Below, piece after piece: positions 1 through 8,673 of a DNA stretch of 64,000 nucleotides (the stretch's first letter is position 1; the number at the start of each line of letters is the position of its first letter). A program made the translations under genes and the position numbers. Under the pieces are notes generated by a model. The model worked only from the letters and a program-made list of their open reading frames with translations, did not search any database and was not told the DNA's origin. This stretch comes from Variovorax sp. Sphag1AA (GTDB lineage Bacteria; Pseudomonadota; Gammaproteobacteria; Burkholderiales; Burkholderiaceae_C): assembly GCF_014192575.1 (NCBI RefSeq), contig NZ_JACHYC010000001.1, positions 620,001 to 684,000 of the forward strand. The letters run 5' to 3'.

Positions 1-125
1 TTGCGCTCTTCCTGGGCGAACACTTGCTGCGTTATCGGCTCCATCCCGAATTCGAACGCACCCGTCTCGTGGATGCGGTGCGTGCCTTCTACAGCACGCC
101 GGTCAGTGGCACCGCCCGGCGTTGA
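1..125 (+). CDS. C-terminal end of a probable COG4648-type membrane protein (partial)
   Basis: Reading from base 3, the sequence encodes about 40 residues ending in a TGA at 123-125. The peptide starts ALFLGEHLLRYRLHPEF, which resembles the end of the small COG4648 membrane proteins found in aryl-polyene clusters (a GEWLVRRR-like end after the last membrane span). Its stop lies 13 bases before the start of the AMP-ligase gene, so it is probably the preceding gene of the same operon. Only the tail is visible, so the family call rests on weak similarity and on context. Confidence 0.45.
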   Translation, partial: ALFLGEHLLRYRLHPEFERTRLVDAVRAFYSTPVSGTARR

Positions 126-138
126 ACCGGACTCTGCG

Positions 139-1842
139 GTGACATCCAAATCCCTCCTGCCGCTGATTGCGGCCCGTGACCTCGACCAGCCGATCGCGTG
201 GCGTGCCGGCGTGCCCGTGAGCGCACGCGAGTTCCTTGCCGACGTAGCCCGCTTCGCGCCGCAGCTGCGCGACGGTGGCCCGGTCGTGAACCTGTGCGTG
301 GACCGCTACGCGTTCACCGTCAGCCTTGCCGCGGCGCTGGCGCGTGGTGAGACCAGCTTCCTGCCGCCCGACGCGCGGCCCGACACGCTCGCTCGCCTGC
401 ATGAAGTGGGCGATCCGGCATTCGCGGTGATCGACGACGCCGCGATCGAAACGCCCGGACTTCCGAACGTTCTCATCGACAAGCACGCCCCTGCCGACCG
501 CTCGCCAGACGCGCCCATGCCGGCGTTCGATCGGGACATGCATGCGGTGAGCCTGCTGACCTCCGGCTCCACCGGCGCGCCGCAACCCCACGCAAAGAGC
601 TGGGGCACGCTGGTCGGCAACATCGCTGCGGCGGTCCGGCGGCTGTCGGGCCTGCTTGGCCGTCCGTCGCTCGCCGGCCTGACGCTGGTCGCGACGGTGC
701 CGGTGCAGCACAGCTACGGACTCGAGTCCTCGGCGCTGCTCGCACTGCTCGGTGGCGCCGCATTCGACAGCGGGCGGCCGTTCTTTCCCGCCGATGTGGC
801 AAAGGCGCTGGCTTCGGTGCCGCAGCCGCGTGCGCTGGTGACCACGCCATTCCATCTGAAGACCTTGCTGCTGGCCGGCATCGAATTGCCGCAGGTCGAC
901 CTGATCCTCTCGGCCACCGCGCCGCTGTCACCGCAACTCGCTGCGCAGGCGGAGCAGGCTTTGGGCGGCAAGCTGATCGAGATCTACGGCAGCACCGAAT
1001 CCGGGCAGGTCGCCACGCGCCAGCCCACGCAGAGCGAGGTCTGGGAGACGTTCGGCGACATCCGCGTCCATCGCGAGCAGGACGAAGCCGGCAACGAGCG
1101 CTTCGTGTTCGCAGGCGACTTCATCGCCGAGCCGACGCCGATGGCGGACATTCTTGAACTGGTCGACGACCGCCGATTCCGCTTGCTGGGTCGTGCGAAC
1201 GACCTGATCCACGTGGCCGGCCGGCGCAGCTCGCTGGGCTACCTGAACCATCACCTCAACAGCATCCCCGGCGTGGTGGATGGTGCTTTCTGGCTGCCGG
1301 ACGACGTGGTCGACGGTGTCGTGCGGCCCGTGGCCTTCGTTGTGGCGCCGACGCTCGATGCGCAGGCGATCATCGCGGCGCTGCGCGAGCGCCTCGAGGC
1401 CGTTTTCGTGCCGCGACGCGTGGTGCATGTGAATGCCTTCCCGCGCGAAGGAACCGGCAAGCTCACCGTCAAGTCGCTGCGCGAGTTCGCGCTGGCACAC
1501 CTGGCGTCGGACACCACGCCGGTGCAGCTCACGCGCGAAGTGCCCGAAGACCATCCGGCCTTCGCTGGTCACTTTCCGGGCCAGCCGCTGCTGCCTGGTG
1601 CGCTTCTGGTGGCCGAGGTGCTCGAAGCGGTGCGCGGCGTGCCCGCGCTCTCGACCCGTCTCGGCCCGAACCCGACGCTCGCAGCGGCCAAATTTCTGGC
1701 GCCGGTGCGGCCCGGCAGCGCGCTGGTGATCGATCTCGTTCCCGAAGCCGGTGCCTCGCGCGGCCTGCGTTTCGAAGTGCGCTGCGGCGATATCGTCGCC
1801 GCGAGCGGGCGCTGGACACCCGGCGTCGGCATCGCGTCATGA
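139..1842 (+). CDS. AMP-ligase fused to ApeI-like hot-dog dehydratase, aryl-polyene synthesis
   Basis: This protein of about 567 residues has two domains. The N-terminal part is an adenylate-forming ligase with the phosphate loop TSGSTGAP near residues 141-148 and YGSTES at 283-288. The C-terminal about 100 residues are a FabA/FabZ-like hot-dog dehydratase with the active-site motif HFPGQPLLPG starting at residue 478. In aryl-polyene clusters such ligases activate the hydroxybenzoate starter for transfer to an acyl carrier protein, and ApeI-type dehydratases act during chain extension. I chose the GTG at 139 because it gives the usual family N-terminus (MTSKSLLPLIAARDLD) just after the previous stop; the open frame runs further upstream but reads like out-of-frame sequence there. 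It overlaps the next gene by 4 bases. Confidence 0.85.
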   Translation: MTSKSLLPLIAARDLDQPIAWRAGVPVSAREFLADVARFAPQLRDGGPVVNLCVDRYAFTVSLAAALARGETSFLPPDARPDTLARLHEVGDPAFAVIDDAAIETPGLPNVLIDKHAPADRSPDAPMPAFDRDMHAVSLLTSGSTGAPQPHAKSWGTLVGNIAAAVRRLSGLLGRPSLAGLTLVATVPVQHSYGLESSALLALLGGAAFDSGRPFFPADVAKALASVPQPRALVTTPFHLKTLLLAGIELPQVDLILSATAPLSPQLAAQAEQALGGKLIEIYGSTESGQVATRQPTQSEVWETFGDIRVHREQDEAGNERFVFAGDFIAEPTPMADILELVDDRRFRLLGRANDLIHVAGRRSSLGYLNHHLNSIPGVVDGAFWLPDDVVDGVVRPVAFVVAPTLDAQAIIAALRERLEAVFVPRRVVHVNAFPREGTGKLTVKSLREFALAHLASDTTPVQLTREVPEDHPAFAGHFPGQPLLPGALLVAEVLEAVRGVPALSTRLGPNPTLAAAKFLAPVRPGSALVIDLVPEAGASRGLRFEVRCGDIVAASGRWTPGVGIAS

Positions 1843-2819
1843 GCGCTTCGCCGCCAGAGGGCGGCGATTCCCGTCCACCGCAGGCCGATTGGGCGCGCGC
1901 GCCCGAGCGCAGCAACATGGTGGCGCTGCGCACCATCAGCTGGATCGCGCTGAAGCTCGGCCGGCCGGTCGCAAGGTTGGTGCTGCATCCGATCTCGCTC
2001 TACTTCCTGCTCTTTTCGCCGACGCCGCGCCGCCACATCAAGCGCTATCTGTTCCGTGCGATCGGGCCGCAGGCTGGGTGGGGCGACGGCTACCGGCTGC
2101 TGCACGCCTTTGCGTCGACGGTGCTGGACCGCCTCTATTTCCTGCGCGGGCGCATCGACCTCTTCGACGTCCATGTGCGCGGCCACGAGGCGGTCGAGGC
2201 TGAGGTCAACGCGGGGCGGGGCGCCTTCATGCTCGGTGCGCACGTCGGCAGCTTCGAGGCGCTGGGCGCCACACGGCAGAAGGAGGAGGCCCCCGCCGAC
2301 ATACGGCTCGCGATGCTGATGTACCAGGACAACGCGCAGCAGATCAGCGCCTTGCTCGAAGCGATCAGCCTGCCTGAACACCGGCCGCACATCATCGCGT
2401 TGGGCCGTCCACACGCGATGCTCGAATTGCGCGACTGGCTCGATTCCGGCGGCCTGGCCGGACTGCTGGCGGACCGCACCCTCAGCGGCCCCGAAGAAGC
2501 AGGCCAGCAGCGGGGCAGCAGCGTCGAACTGCCTTTCCTCGGTCAGCCCGCGCTATTCAACGACGGTCCTTTCCGTCTGGCCGCGCTGCTGCGCCGCAAG
2601 GTGTTCTTCATGGCGGGCCTCTACGTGGGCGGCGCCCGCTACGATGTCCAGTTCGAGCCGCTGGCCGATTTCAGCGAACGCATCGCCGATCCCGCCGAGC
2701 GCGAACGGCGCATTCGCGTGGCGCTCGAAAGCTACGTGGCGCGGCTCGAAGCGCTTTGCCGCGCGTATCCGTACAACTGGTTCAACTTTCATGATTTCTG
2801 GCTCGAAGATTCGGATTGA
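1839..2819 (+). CDS. LpxL/HtrB-like lysophospholipid acyltransferase
   Basis: A 326-residue protein of the LpxL/HtrB acyltransferase superfamily. The catalytic HX4E motif is visible as H135-VGSF-E140 within GAHVGSFE, and the family pattern continues with GLLADRT and the C-terminal YNWFNFHDFW. The start overlaps the ligase stop (ATGA), so the two are translationally coupled. Members of this family occur in most aryl-polyene clusters, where they are thought to attach an acyl chain to the pigment lipid. The exact acceptor cannot be read from sequence. Confidence 0.8.
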   Translation: MSASPPEGGDSRPPQADWARAPERSNMVALRTISWIALKLGRPVARLVLHPISLYFLLFSPTPRRHIKRYLFRAIGPQAGWGDGYRLLHAFASTVLDRLYFLRGRIDLFDVHVRGHEAVEAEVNAGRGAFMLGAHVGSFEALGATRQKEEAPADIRLAMLMYQDNAQQISALLEAISLPEHRPHIIALGRPHAMLELRDWLDSGGLAGLLADRTLSGPEEAGQQRGSSVELPFLGQPALFNDGPFRLAALLRRKVFFMAGLYVGGARYDVQFEPLADFSERIADPAERERRIRVALESYVARLEALCRAYPYNWFNFHDFWLEDSD

Positions 2820-3426
2820 TCGCTGGGGCAAGGCGATGCTCGCGGCGCTGACGCTCGCGCTGGCGACATCGTCGGCCTGGGCTTTCGACCTGCCCGAACT
2901 GATGAGCCTGCTGGCTCAGCGCAGGAGCGGGGAGGCCACCTTCACGGAACAGCGCTTCGTGCGCGGCCTCGAAGGCCCCCTGGACGCGAGCGGCGTGCTG
3001 AGCTTTACCGCGCCTGACCGCCTCATGCGGCGGACTATCACGCCGCGTCCCGAAATGATGAGCGTGGAGGGCAACATCCTGACGCTGTCGCGCAGCGGTC
3101 GCACGCGCACCGTCGCGCTCGACAGCATGCCCGAGCTGCTCGGCATGGTCGAAGCGATGCGCGGCACCCTGAGTGGCAACGCGCAAAGCCTGCAGCGCTA
3201 TTTCCGCAGCACACTCACCGGCACCAGCAACGACTGGGCGCTGGAGCTCAAACCCATCGACGAGCGCCTTGCCGCGCAAGTGCGCAGCATGCGGCTGACC
3301 GGCCGCGGCGGTGAAGTGCTTGGTGTCGAGATGGAGTTCATCGGCGGCGACCGCTCGGTGATGAACATCACGCCCGACCGCCGCCCAGCCGGCGCGGCAG
3401 CGGCGCCCGCGCGATCCACGCCGTGA
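2791..3426 (+). CDS. LolA-like outer-membrane lipoprotein carrier protein
   Basis: A 211-residue exported protein. From the ATG at 2791 it has a basic n-region (KIRIDRWGK), a hydrophobic core and a cleavage site near SSAWA-FDLP; the ATG at 2836 would give a shorter signal. The mature part matches the LolA-like family (FTEQRFVRGLEGPLDASG and later VRSMRLTGRGGEVLGVEM). It overlaps the acyltransferase gene by 29 bases. In aryl-polyene loci a LolA-like protein paired with an MMPL exporter probably moves the pigment lipid to the outer membrane; this is inferred from context. Confidence 0.8.
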   Translation: MISGSKIRIDRWGKAMLAALTLALATSSAWAFDLPELMSLLAQRRSGEATFTEQRFVRGLEGPLDASGVLSFTAPDRLMRRTITPRPEMMSVEGNILTLSRSGRTRTVALDSMPELLGMVEAMRGTLSGNAQSLQRYFRSTLTGTSNDWALELKPIDERLAAQVRSMRLTGRGGEVLGVEMEFIGGDRSVMNITPDRRPAGAAAAPARSTP

Positions 3427-5813
3427 TGGCTGGTGCTTCGTCGTCAGATGGTCGGCCCGCGAAGCTGGCGTTGTGGCTATGGCTGGTGCTGCTGGCCGTG
3501 GGCATCGCGGTCATCGCGCGTTCGCATTTCAGCGCGGACCTCTCGGCCTTCCTGCCGAAGAGCCCCGACGCGCGGCAGCGCTTGCTGATCGAGCAGCTCC
3601 AGAGCGGGATCGCCTCACGCACCATCTTCATCGGCATCGAGGGTGGCAAGGACGCCGCACAGCGTGCCGAGGTATCGCGCTCGGTCGCGTCTGCGATGCG
3701 GAAGGGCGGACTCTTCGACCAGGTCCAGAACGGTGACACCAGCGAATGGAAGGCATCGGGCACCTGGGTTTTCGACCACCGCTATCTGTTGTCGCCCGAG
3801 GTGACGCCGGATCGCTTTACCGCCGAAGGCCTGCGCGACGCGATCGTCGACACGTTGTCGCTGCTCGGCACGCCTGCGGGCAACGCGCTCAAGCCGCTGC
3901 TCGAGCGTGACCCGACTGGCGAGACACAGCGCATCGCCGAAGGGCTGATACCAGCGAGTTCGCCGCGGAGCGAGGAGGGCGTGTGGGTGTCGCGGAGCGC
4001 GCCGCGCGCGGTGATCCTCGCGACCACGCACGCGTCGGGCAGCGATCTCGATGCCGTCGCACAGGCCATCGCGCAGGTGCGTGGCGCGTTCGACGCTGCG
4101 ACGCAGGGCCTCTCGGGCGACCGCCCGCAACTCCAGATGACCGGCGCACCGATCTTCTCCGTCGAGAGCCGCGACCAGATCAAGACCGAGGCGATTCATC
4201 TCGCGGTGGTGGGCGGCATCGTGATGGGAGCCTTGCTGCTGCTGGCCTTCGCATCGCCGCGCGCACTCGTCGTGGCCTTCCTGCCGGTCGCGACCGGCGT
4301 GGTCTGGGGCACCGCGACGGTAAGCCTCGTGTTCGGTTCGGTGCACGGTCTCACGTTGGGATTTGGCAGCACCCTGATCGGCGAGACGGTGGACTACGCG
4401 ATCTACTACCTGATCCAGGCACGCGGTGCGGCCACGCCGGGCACCGGGTGGCGACGCTGGCGCGACATTCATTGGCCAACAGTGCGGTTGGGGCTGCTGA
4501 CGTCGGTCTGCGGCTTTGCGGCACTGGTGTTCTCTGGCTTTCCGGGACTGGCGCAACTGGGCGTGTTCTCGCTCGCGGGCTTGATCGCAGCGGCGCTCGT
4601 CGCGCGCTTCGTGCTGCCGATCCTTGCGCCGGATGGCGCCACCGGCATGGGCATGCGGGCGCGGATGGCGCGCATCGCGGGCCTCCTGGTGCGCGCTCTG
4701 CCGCGCTTGCGATGGGTGTTCGTGGGTCTGGGCGTCGCGGCGTTGGTGCTGGTGGTGTGGCAGGGAAGCGATCTCTGGCGCGCGAGCCTCAGCGCGATGA
4801 GCCCGGTGCCGCAAGCGACCCAGAAGCTCGACGCGGAACTGCGCGCGGATATCGGCGCGAGCGACGGTGGCACGCTGGTCGTGATCCAGGGTGCCGACTT
4901 GCAATCGGCGCTGCGCAACACGGAGGCCGCCGGTACGCGCCTCGATGCGCTGGTCGACAAGGGGGACCTCGCGGGCTACGAAACCGTTTCGCGACTGTTG
5001 CCAAGTGAAGCGGCGCAGAAGGCGCGGCTCGCGAGCCTTCCCGATGCGGACGCCTTGCGCGCGCGGCTTGCCGAAGCCACGCGCGGTTTGCCGCTGTCGG
5101 CGTCGCGACTCGAACCTTTCATTGCGGATGTCCAGGCTGCCAAGGGGCTGCCGGTGACCCAGCGCGCCGATCTGAAGGGCGGCCCGCTCGACGCGGTGCT
5201 CAGTGCGCTGATGTTCGAACGGCAGGCCGGGGGGTGGGCCACGCTGATCGCGCTGCATCCGGGCGCGAGCTTCGATGCCGGTCGGCTCGCGGCCGCGCTC
5301 GACGGGGTGCCGGATGTGCAGGTGGTCAACGTGGGTGACGAACTGTCGAGCCTTTACCAGCGCTATCTGCACGAGGCCTTCGTTCAGGTGATGCTCGGCG
5401 CGCTCGCGGTGGTGATCCTGCTCGGTGCCTACCTTCGATCGGGCCGCCGGTTGCTGGCGGTGTGCCAGCCGCTCGCCGTGGCCGTGGTGCTCACGTTGGG
5501 CGGCATGGCGGCTCTGCATGTGCCGCTGGGGATCCTGCATCTGGTGGGTCTGCTGTTGATCGTCGCCGTCGGATCGAACTACGCCTTGTTCTTCGACCAA
5601 CTGCGCGAGACCGGCCGCGCTGACGAAGACACGCTGGCGTCGCTGATGCTGGCAAACCTGACGACGGTGATCTCGTTCGGGCTGATCGCGATTTCCAACA
5701 TCCCCGCGCTGTCGTCGATCGGCCGCGTGGTGGCACCCGGTGCGCTGCTGGCACTGCTGCTGTCCGCCGCGTTTGCGCGCGCGACCGCGCCGCTCGCTCC
5801 CAAGGCGCGCTGA
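3426..5813 (+). CDS. MMPL/RND-family exporter of the aryl-polyene cluster
   Basis: A membrane protein of 795 residues with the RND/MMPL layout: one N-terminal span (about residues 13-32), a large periplasmic domain, a block of about five spans (about 255-400), a second periplasmic domain, and a final block of spans (about 650-790). The repeated motif is seen as GETVDYAIYYL in the first half and VGSNYALFFDQL in the second. A GTG at 3423 directly precedes the ATG at 3426; the ATG overlaps the LolA-like stop. It is probably the inner-membrane transporter of the pigment lipid. Confidence 0.85.
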   Translation: MAGASSSDGRPAKLALWLWLVLLAVGIAVIARSHFSADLSAFLPKSPDARQRLLIEQLQSGIASRTIFIGIEGGKDAAQRAEVSRSVASAMRKGGLFDQVQNGDTSEWKASGTWVFDHRYLLSPEVTPDRFTAEGLRDAIVDTLSLLGTPAGNALKPLLERDPTGETQRIAEGLIPASSPRSEEGVWVSRSAPRAVILATTHASGSDLDAVAQAIAQVRGAFDAATQGLSGDRPQLQMTGAPIFSVESRDQIKTEAIHLAVVGGIVMGALLLLAFASPRALVVAFLPVATGVVWGTATVSLVFGSVHGLTLGFGSTLIGETVDYAIYYLIQARGAATPGTGWRRWRDIHWPTVRLGLLTSVCGFAALVFSGFPGLAQLGVFSLAGLIAAALVARFVLPILAPDGATGMGMRARMARIAGLLVRALPRLRWVFVGLGVAALVLVVWQGSDLWRASLSAMSPVPQATQKLDAELRADIGASDGGTLVVIQGADLQSALRNTEAAGTRLDALVDKGDLAGYETVSRLLPSEAAQKARLASLPDADALRARLAEATRGLPLSASRLEPFIADVQAAKGLPVTQRADLKGGPLDAVLSALMFERQAGGWATLIALHPGASFDAGRLAAALDGVPDVQVVNVGDELSSLYQRYLHEAFVQVMLGALAVVILLGAYLRSGRRLLAVCQPLAVAVVLTLGGMAALHVPLGILHLVGLLLIVAVGSNYALFFDQLRETGRADEDTLASLMLANLTTVISFGLIAISNIPALSSIGRVVAPGALLALLLSAAFARATAPLAPKAR

Positions 5814-5848
5814 TGGGAGAATCGTTCGGCTATACGCCCTGAGAGCCC

Positions 5849-6676
5849 ATGTCGCAAGTCCTTCCCATATCCAACCGCGAATCCTGGCCATGGCCGCCGG
5901 CCATCCAGGCCAGCGCCTTGGTGCATGTCGTGGCGCTGGGTGCGGGGCTGTTCGTGTCGGGCGCGTGGCCATGGGCGATCGGCGCGCTTGTGTTGAACCA
6001 TGCGGTCATCACGGCGGCAGGCCTGACGCCGCGCAGCAGCCTGCTCGGCCCCAATGTCACGCGGTTGCCGGCAAGTGCGGTGGCGCGGCGCGAAATCGCG
6101 ATCACCATCGACGATGGTCCCGATCCGGATGTCACGCCGAAGGTGCTGGACCTGCTTGATGCGCATGGCCAGCGTGCGACGTTCTTCTGCATCGCAGAAC
6201 GGGTGCTCGAACATCCTGCGCTGGCGCGCGAGATCATCGCGCGCGGCCACAGCATCCAGAACCACACTGCGCGGCATCGACACAACTTCTCGTTCCTCGG
6301 CCCGCGTGGGTTCGCGCGGGAAATCTCGCGTGCTCAGCAGGTGCTGGAGGAAGTCACCGGCGAGCGGCCCAGCTGCTTCCGTGCACCCGCGGGGCTGCGC
6401 AATCCTTTTCTGGCGCCTGTGCTGCACCGGATGGGCCTGTCGCTGATCAGCTGGACGCGCCGCGGCTTCGACACCCGCGAGGGCAATCCCGCGACTGTGC
6501 TGTCCCGGCTCACCGACGGTCTGGCAGCGGGCGACATCCTGCTGTTGCACGACGGTCATGCCGCGCGCACCGCGCTGGGGCAGCCCGTCATCCTCGAGGC
6601 GCTCCCCAAGTTGCTGGCGCGTGTGCAGGCCGATGGCCTCCGTGCCGTGACCTTGCCGGAGGGCTTGTCGACATGA
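5849..6676 (+). CDS. Membrane-anchored polysaccharide deacetylase (NodB domain)
   Basis: A 275-residue protein with two hydrophobic segments (about residues 18-37 and 40-58) followed by a NodB homology domain. The metal-binding set is complete: TIDDGPDP with D88/D89, then H139 and H143 in the HxxxH motif, and the later RAPAG and LLLHDG motifs. The family removes acyl groups from carbohydrate amides or esters. Here it lies between the exporter and a methyltransferase in the aryl-polyene operon, 35 bases after the exporter, so a role in trimming a sugar or acyl part of the pigment lipid is possible but not shown. Confidence 0.75.
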   Translation: MSQVLPISNRESWPWPPAIQASALVHVVALGAGLFVSGAWPWAIGALVLNHAVITAAGLTPRSSLLGPNVTRLPASAVARREIAITIDDGPDPDVTPKVLDLLDAHGQRATFFCIAERVLEHPALAREIIARGHSIQNHTARHRHNFSFLGPRGFAREISRAQQVLEEVTGERPSCFRAPAGLRNPFLAPVLHRMGLSLISWTRRGFDTREGNPATVLSRLTDGLAAGDILLLHDGHAARTALGQPVILEALPKLLARVQADGLRAVTLPEGLST

Positions 6677-6713
6677 GTCGTCGGTCGTTCGCCGCATCTT
6701 CCAGAGTTCTTTC

Positions 6714-7463
6714 ATGAGTGCCCAGATTTCCACGGACGCCGCCTGGCGTCGATTGCATGAGCGCGCGAGCGCGCCGTACAGGAAGGCCGGCAAGTTCGCC
6801 TGGCACTTCGCGCGCGGCAAGCTCGGGCGCGATCCTGTTTTTCGCGGCCTCATCGAACGCGGCCTGATCGGCGAGCGCCGTGCGCGCGTGGTCGACATCG
6901 GTTGCGGGCAAGGTCTGTTCGCGAGCCTTCTTTCGGCCATGAGCGCGATGCAGGCGCGGCCGGGCGAATGGCCCGCGACCTGGCCCGCCACACCGCCCTC
7001 GGCAAGCTACACCGGCGTCGAGTTGATGCCCAAGGATGTGGCGCGCGCCGAGGCTTCGGTGGGCCATCTGCAGCCGACACCGCGCTTCGTGTGCGGCGAC
7101 ATGTGCACCACGCAATTGCCCGAGACCGATCTCGTCGTGATCCTCGATGTGCTGCACTACGTGGACCTCGAAGCGCAAGAGGGCGTCCTGCGGCGCGTCC
7201 GCGATGCGTTGCAGCCGGGCGGGCGCCTGTTGCTGCGCGTGGGCGATGCGGACAGCCGACGTGGCTTCGCGATCAGCCAGTGGGTCGATCGCACTGTCAC
7301 GCGCATCCGCGGGCACCAGGTGTCGCCCACGTGGGGCCGGCCCCTCAAGGATTGGAAGGCGCTGCTGGAGCGCCTCGGTTTCTCGGTCCAGAGCATTCCG
7401 ATGAGCGAGGGCACTCCCTTCGCGAACGTGCTGCTGGTGGCCGATCTCAAGGATTCGCGATGA
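6714..7463 (+). CDS. Class I SAM-dependent methyltransferase of the aryl-polyene cluster
   Basis: A 249-residue class I methyltransferase. Motif I is VVDIGCGQG near residues 60-68, followed by a post-I acidic residue (GVELMP) and motif IV LVVILDVLHYVD. Methyltransferases in aryl-polyene loci are thought to O-methylate the aryl head group, but the substrate here is inferred only from context. It ends in an ATGA overlap with the next gene. Confidence 0.75.
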   Translation: MSAQISTDAAWRRLHERASAPYRKAGKFAWHFARGKLGRDPVFRGLIERGLIGERRARVVDIGCGQGLFASLLSAMSAMQARPGEWPATWPATPPSASYTGVELMPKDVARAEASVGHLQPTPRFVCGDMCTTQLPETDLVVILDVLHYVDLEAQEGVLRRVRDALQPGGRLLLRVGDADSRRGFAISQWVDRTVTRIRGHQVSPTWGRPLKDWKALLERLGFSVQSIPMSEGTPFANVLLVADLKDSR

Positions 7464-7915
7464 CCGCACCTCAAACCATGGACCAGGCCGGCATTGCACG
7501 CCGCATTCCCCACAGCGGCACGATGTGCCTGCTGGAGCGCCTCGAATCGTGGGACGCGAACCGCATCCACTGCACGACGGGCACGCACACGCGCCCGGAC
7601 AATCCGCTGCGCACCGCGAGCGGCCTGCTGTCGCCGAACCTCGTCGAATACGCGGCGCAGGCCATGGCATTGCATGGCGGCCTGCTCGCACCCGAAGACA
7701 GCGAGCCCTCGGCCGGATTTCTGGCGAGCGCGCGTGGGGTGCGGCTGGCCGTCGAGCGCATCGATGAGGTGGCCGGCGCCTTGCATGTGCATGCCGAACG
7801 CGTCTCGGGCGACGCGACGCAGATCCTCTACGAATTCGCGGTGAAGGATGCAGAGGGCCGTGCGTTGGCAGAGGGCCGCGCCGTCGTCGTGCTCAACACA
7901 CCGCTTGCCAACTGA
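7460..7915 (+). CDS. ApeP-like 3-hydroxyacyl-ACP dehydratase
   Basis: A 151-residue single-domain hot-dog protein. IPHSGTMCLLERLESWD at the N-terminus and NPLRTASGLLSPNLVEYAAQ after it match the ApeP-type dehydratases of aryl-polyene clusters, where the His of the PHxGxM motif is catalytic. With the FabG-like enzyme that follows it would complete the reduce-and-dehydrate steps of each extension cycle. The start overlaps the methyltransferase stop by 4 bases; an in-frame ATG at 7478 is a less likely start. Confidence 0.75.
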   Translation: MTAPQTMDQAGIARRIPHSGTMCLLERLESWDANRIHCTTGTHTRPDNPLRTASGLLSPNLVEYAAQAMALHGGLLAPEDSEPSAGFLASARGVRLAVERIDEVAGALHVHAERVSGDATQILYEFAVKDAEGRALAEGRAVVVLNTPLAN

Positions 7916-7924
7916 AGGAAGTCC

Positions 7925-8656
7925 ATGAGTCTCACAGGAAAACGTGCGCTGGTGACCGGCGCCAGCGGTGCCCTCGGTGCCGCGATCGCGCAGCGTCTCG
8001 CGCGCGATGGCGCGACAGTGCTGCTGCACGCGAATTCACGCCCCGAATCGGTGGAGCAGCTTGCAGCCACCATCGCCGCGGCCGGCGGCAAGGCCGAGTG
8101 CGTGGTGTTTGATCTGCGCAGTGACGAGGCTGCGCGTGAGGCCTGCGAGCGCATGCTCAAGGATGGTCCGGTGCAGGTCATCGTCAACAACGCCGGTGTG
8201 CACGACGACGCGGTGCTCCCGGGCATGCAGCCCGAGCAGTGGCACAAGGTGATCGATGTGTCGCTCAACGGATTCTTCCGCGTCACGCAGCCATTGCTTC
8301 TGCCGATGTTGCGCACGCGCTGGGGACGCATCTTGAACATCTCCTCGGTGGCGTCGCTGACCGGCAATCGTGGGCAGGTCAACTATGCGGCGGCAAAGGG
8401 TGCGCTCAACAGCGCCACGAAGTCGCTGTCGCTGGAAGTGGCGGCACGCGGCGTGACGGTGAACGCGATCGCGCCCGGCATCATTGCCTCGCCAATGGCC
8501 GACGGCGTATTCGACTCGGCAATGATCAACCAGCTCGTGCCCGCGAAGCGCGCCGGCACCCCCGAGGAAGTGGCCGCACTGGCCGGATTCCTTGCCAGCG
8601 ACGAGGCTGCCTACATCACGGGGCAGGTCATCTCGATCAACGGCGGGATGATCTGA
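7925..8656 (+). CDS. 3-ketoacyl-ACP reductase (FabG/ApeQ-like)
   Basis: A 243-residue short-chain dehydrogenase. The NADP-binding glycine motif TGASGALG is at residues 11-18, NNAG at 88-91, and the catalytic set is S141, Y154 and K158 (YAAAK). The C-terminal VISINGGMI is typical of FabG. A good ribosome-binding site (GAAGGAAG) precedes the ATG. Next to a dehydratase in an aryl-polyene operon, it most likely reduces the 3-keto group of the growing polyene. Confidence 0.85.
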   Translation: MSLTGKRALVTGASGALGAAIAQRLARDGATVLLHANSRPESVEQLAATIAAAGGKAECVVFDLRSDEAAREACERMLKDGPVQVIVNNAGVHDDAVLPGMQPEQWHKVIDVSLNGFFRVTQPLLLPMLRTRWGRILNISSVASLTGNRGQVNYAAAKGALNSATKSLSLEVAARGVTVNAIAPGIIASPMADGVFDSAMINQLVPAKRAGTPEEVAALAGFLASDEAAYITGQVISINGGMI

Positions 8657-8673
8657 CATCTGAAAGGCGCACC

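Noticed and set aside
1..138. N-terminal extension of the AMP-ligase gene to the left edge
   Set aside because: The residues it would add do not resemble the family, and a different frame there encodes the end of a preceding membrane protein.
3615..5972. Minus-strand open frame of 785 codons opposite the MMPL exporter
   Set aside because: Rich in Arg, Gln and His with no recognisable motif; it is the high-GC antisense shadow of the exporter gene.
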